DNA from: Tepidisphaeraceae bacterium
GTDB lineage: Bacteria > Planctomycetota > Phycisphaerae > Tepidisphaerales > Tepidisphaeraceae
Assembly (NCBI GenBank): GCA_025450555.1
Contig: JANWHF010000289.1
Location: forward strand, 1-5,174
Direction: 5' to 3'
Length of the DNA: 5,174 nucleotides
This document shows positions 4,998-5,174 of this stretch, one piece after another (within the stretch, counting starts at the first letter, position 1; each line of letters begins with the position of its first letter). The notes under the pieces were generated by a model. It was not told the DNA's origin. It searched no databases and worked only from the letters and a program-made list of their open reading frames with translations. The position numbers were made by a program, and so were the translations under genes.

Positions 4998-5055
4998 CCG
5001 TCGCTGGCCGCGGAGCGGCTGGATGATTTGCGATTTATATTGCCTTTGGCGACGG
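4998..5055 (+). repeat. Nested inverted repeats in the flgD-flgE gap
   Basis: CCGTCGC (4998-5004) pairs perfectly with GCGACGG (5049-5055). Within it GCCGC (5007-5011) pairs with GCGGC (5015-5019) across a GGA loop, extendable with G-U pairs. No T-run follows the 3' side, so this is not an intrinsic terminator. It may be an mRNA structure between the two genes that tunes stability or relative expression, or chance in G+C-rich DNA. Confidence 0.35.
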
Positions 5056-5097
5056 CGGAGCCGTGTTCGATCGAGTGCAACAAAAAGCGAGTAACGC

Positions 5098-5174
5098 ATG
5101 GCACTGACCAGCACGCTCTATACCGGACTTTCGGGCCTGGACGTCAACCAGACGTGGCTCAACGCAATCGGCAA
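5098..5174 (+). CDS. flgE: Flagellar hook protein FlgE (N-terminal fragment)
   Basis: Only the first 25 codons and part of the next are present; the gene runs off the right edge. The translated start, MALTSTLYTGLSGLDVNQTW followed by LNAIGN, matches the N-terminal rod/hook family motif (LxTGLSGLxxxQxxLxxIGNNIAN) shared by FlgE, FlgF, FlgG and related axial proteins. This segment forms the coiled D0 region of the hook and carries the flagellar type III export information. Assignment to FlgE rather than FlgF/FlgG rests on its position directly after flgD, the common gene order. A weak GAG (5089-5091) 6 bases upstream is the only ribosome-binding candidate. Confidence 0.8.
   Translation, partial: MALTSTLYTGLSGLDVNQTWLNAIG

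Noticed and set aside
1..5174. Mobile elements, CRISPR arrays, tRNA or rRNA genes, toxin-antitoxin or defence modules
   Set aside because: No transposase or integrase motifs, no regularly spaced repeats and no tRNA-like folds were recognised. The lone MazG-like protein is of the nucleotide-pool type and does not by itself indicate a toxin-antitoxin or phage-defence system.

Overview
The window is an ordinary-looking, gene-dense bacterial chromosomal segment of fairly high G+C (high fifties percent by eye). It carries nine protein genes, eight of them on the plus strand. Flagellar genes sit at both edges: a FliN-type motor-switch protein on the left, and the hook-cap protein FlgD followed by the start of a FlgE-type hook protein on the right. 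Three features point to a flagellated Gram-negative lineage outside the enteric bacteria: the short FlgD, the scarcity of Shine-Dalgarno sequences and the mixed gene order. Planctomycetota (for example Phycisphaerae) is my best guess, but this is an inference without a database search.

Left block (1-2260, plus strand): fliN, a MazG/RS21-C6-type nucleotide pyrophosphohydrolase, a DUF1992 (DnaJC28 conserved domain) protein with a C-terminal zinc ribbon, and the epoxyqueuosine reductase gene queG. Gaps are 7, 37 and 8 bases. These genes could be one transcript, but a perfect TATAAT lies in the 37-base gap just before the DUF1992 gene.

Middle (2261-3301): a small predicted lipoprotein with a Dabb (stress-responsive alpha/beta barrel) domain on plus converges with an Hsp20 small heat-shock protein on minus. 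A strong intrinsic terminator lies between them and may serve both.

Right block (3302-5174, plus strand): the tRNA dimethylallyltransferase gene miaA is divergent from hsp20, with an inverted repeat ending just before its likely start codon. Then come flgD, reading from a probable TTG start, and the first 26 codons of a flgE-type gene.

Functionally the window mixes flagellar assembly, two tRNA anticodon-region modifications (queuosine at position 34 and isopentenyl-A37), nucleotide-pool sanitation and protein-stress genes. No mobile element, CRISPR array, rRNA or tRNA gene was seen, and no new defence or biosynthetic system is evident. The more interesting signals are small: possible leader RNA structures before miaA and flgE, a possible leaderless promoter, the zinc-ribbon fusion, and a secreted Dabb protein.
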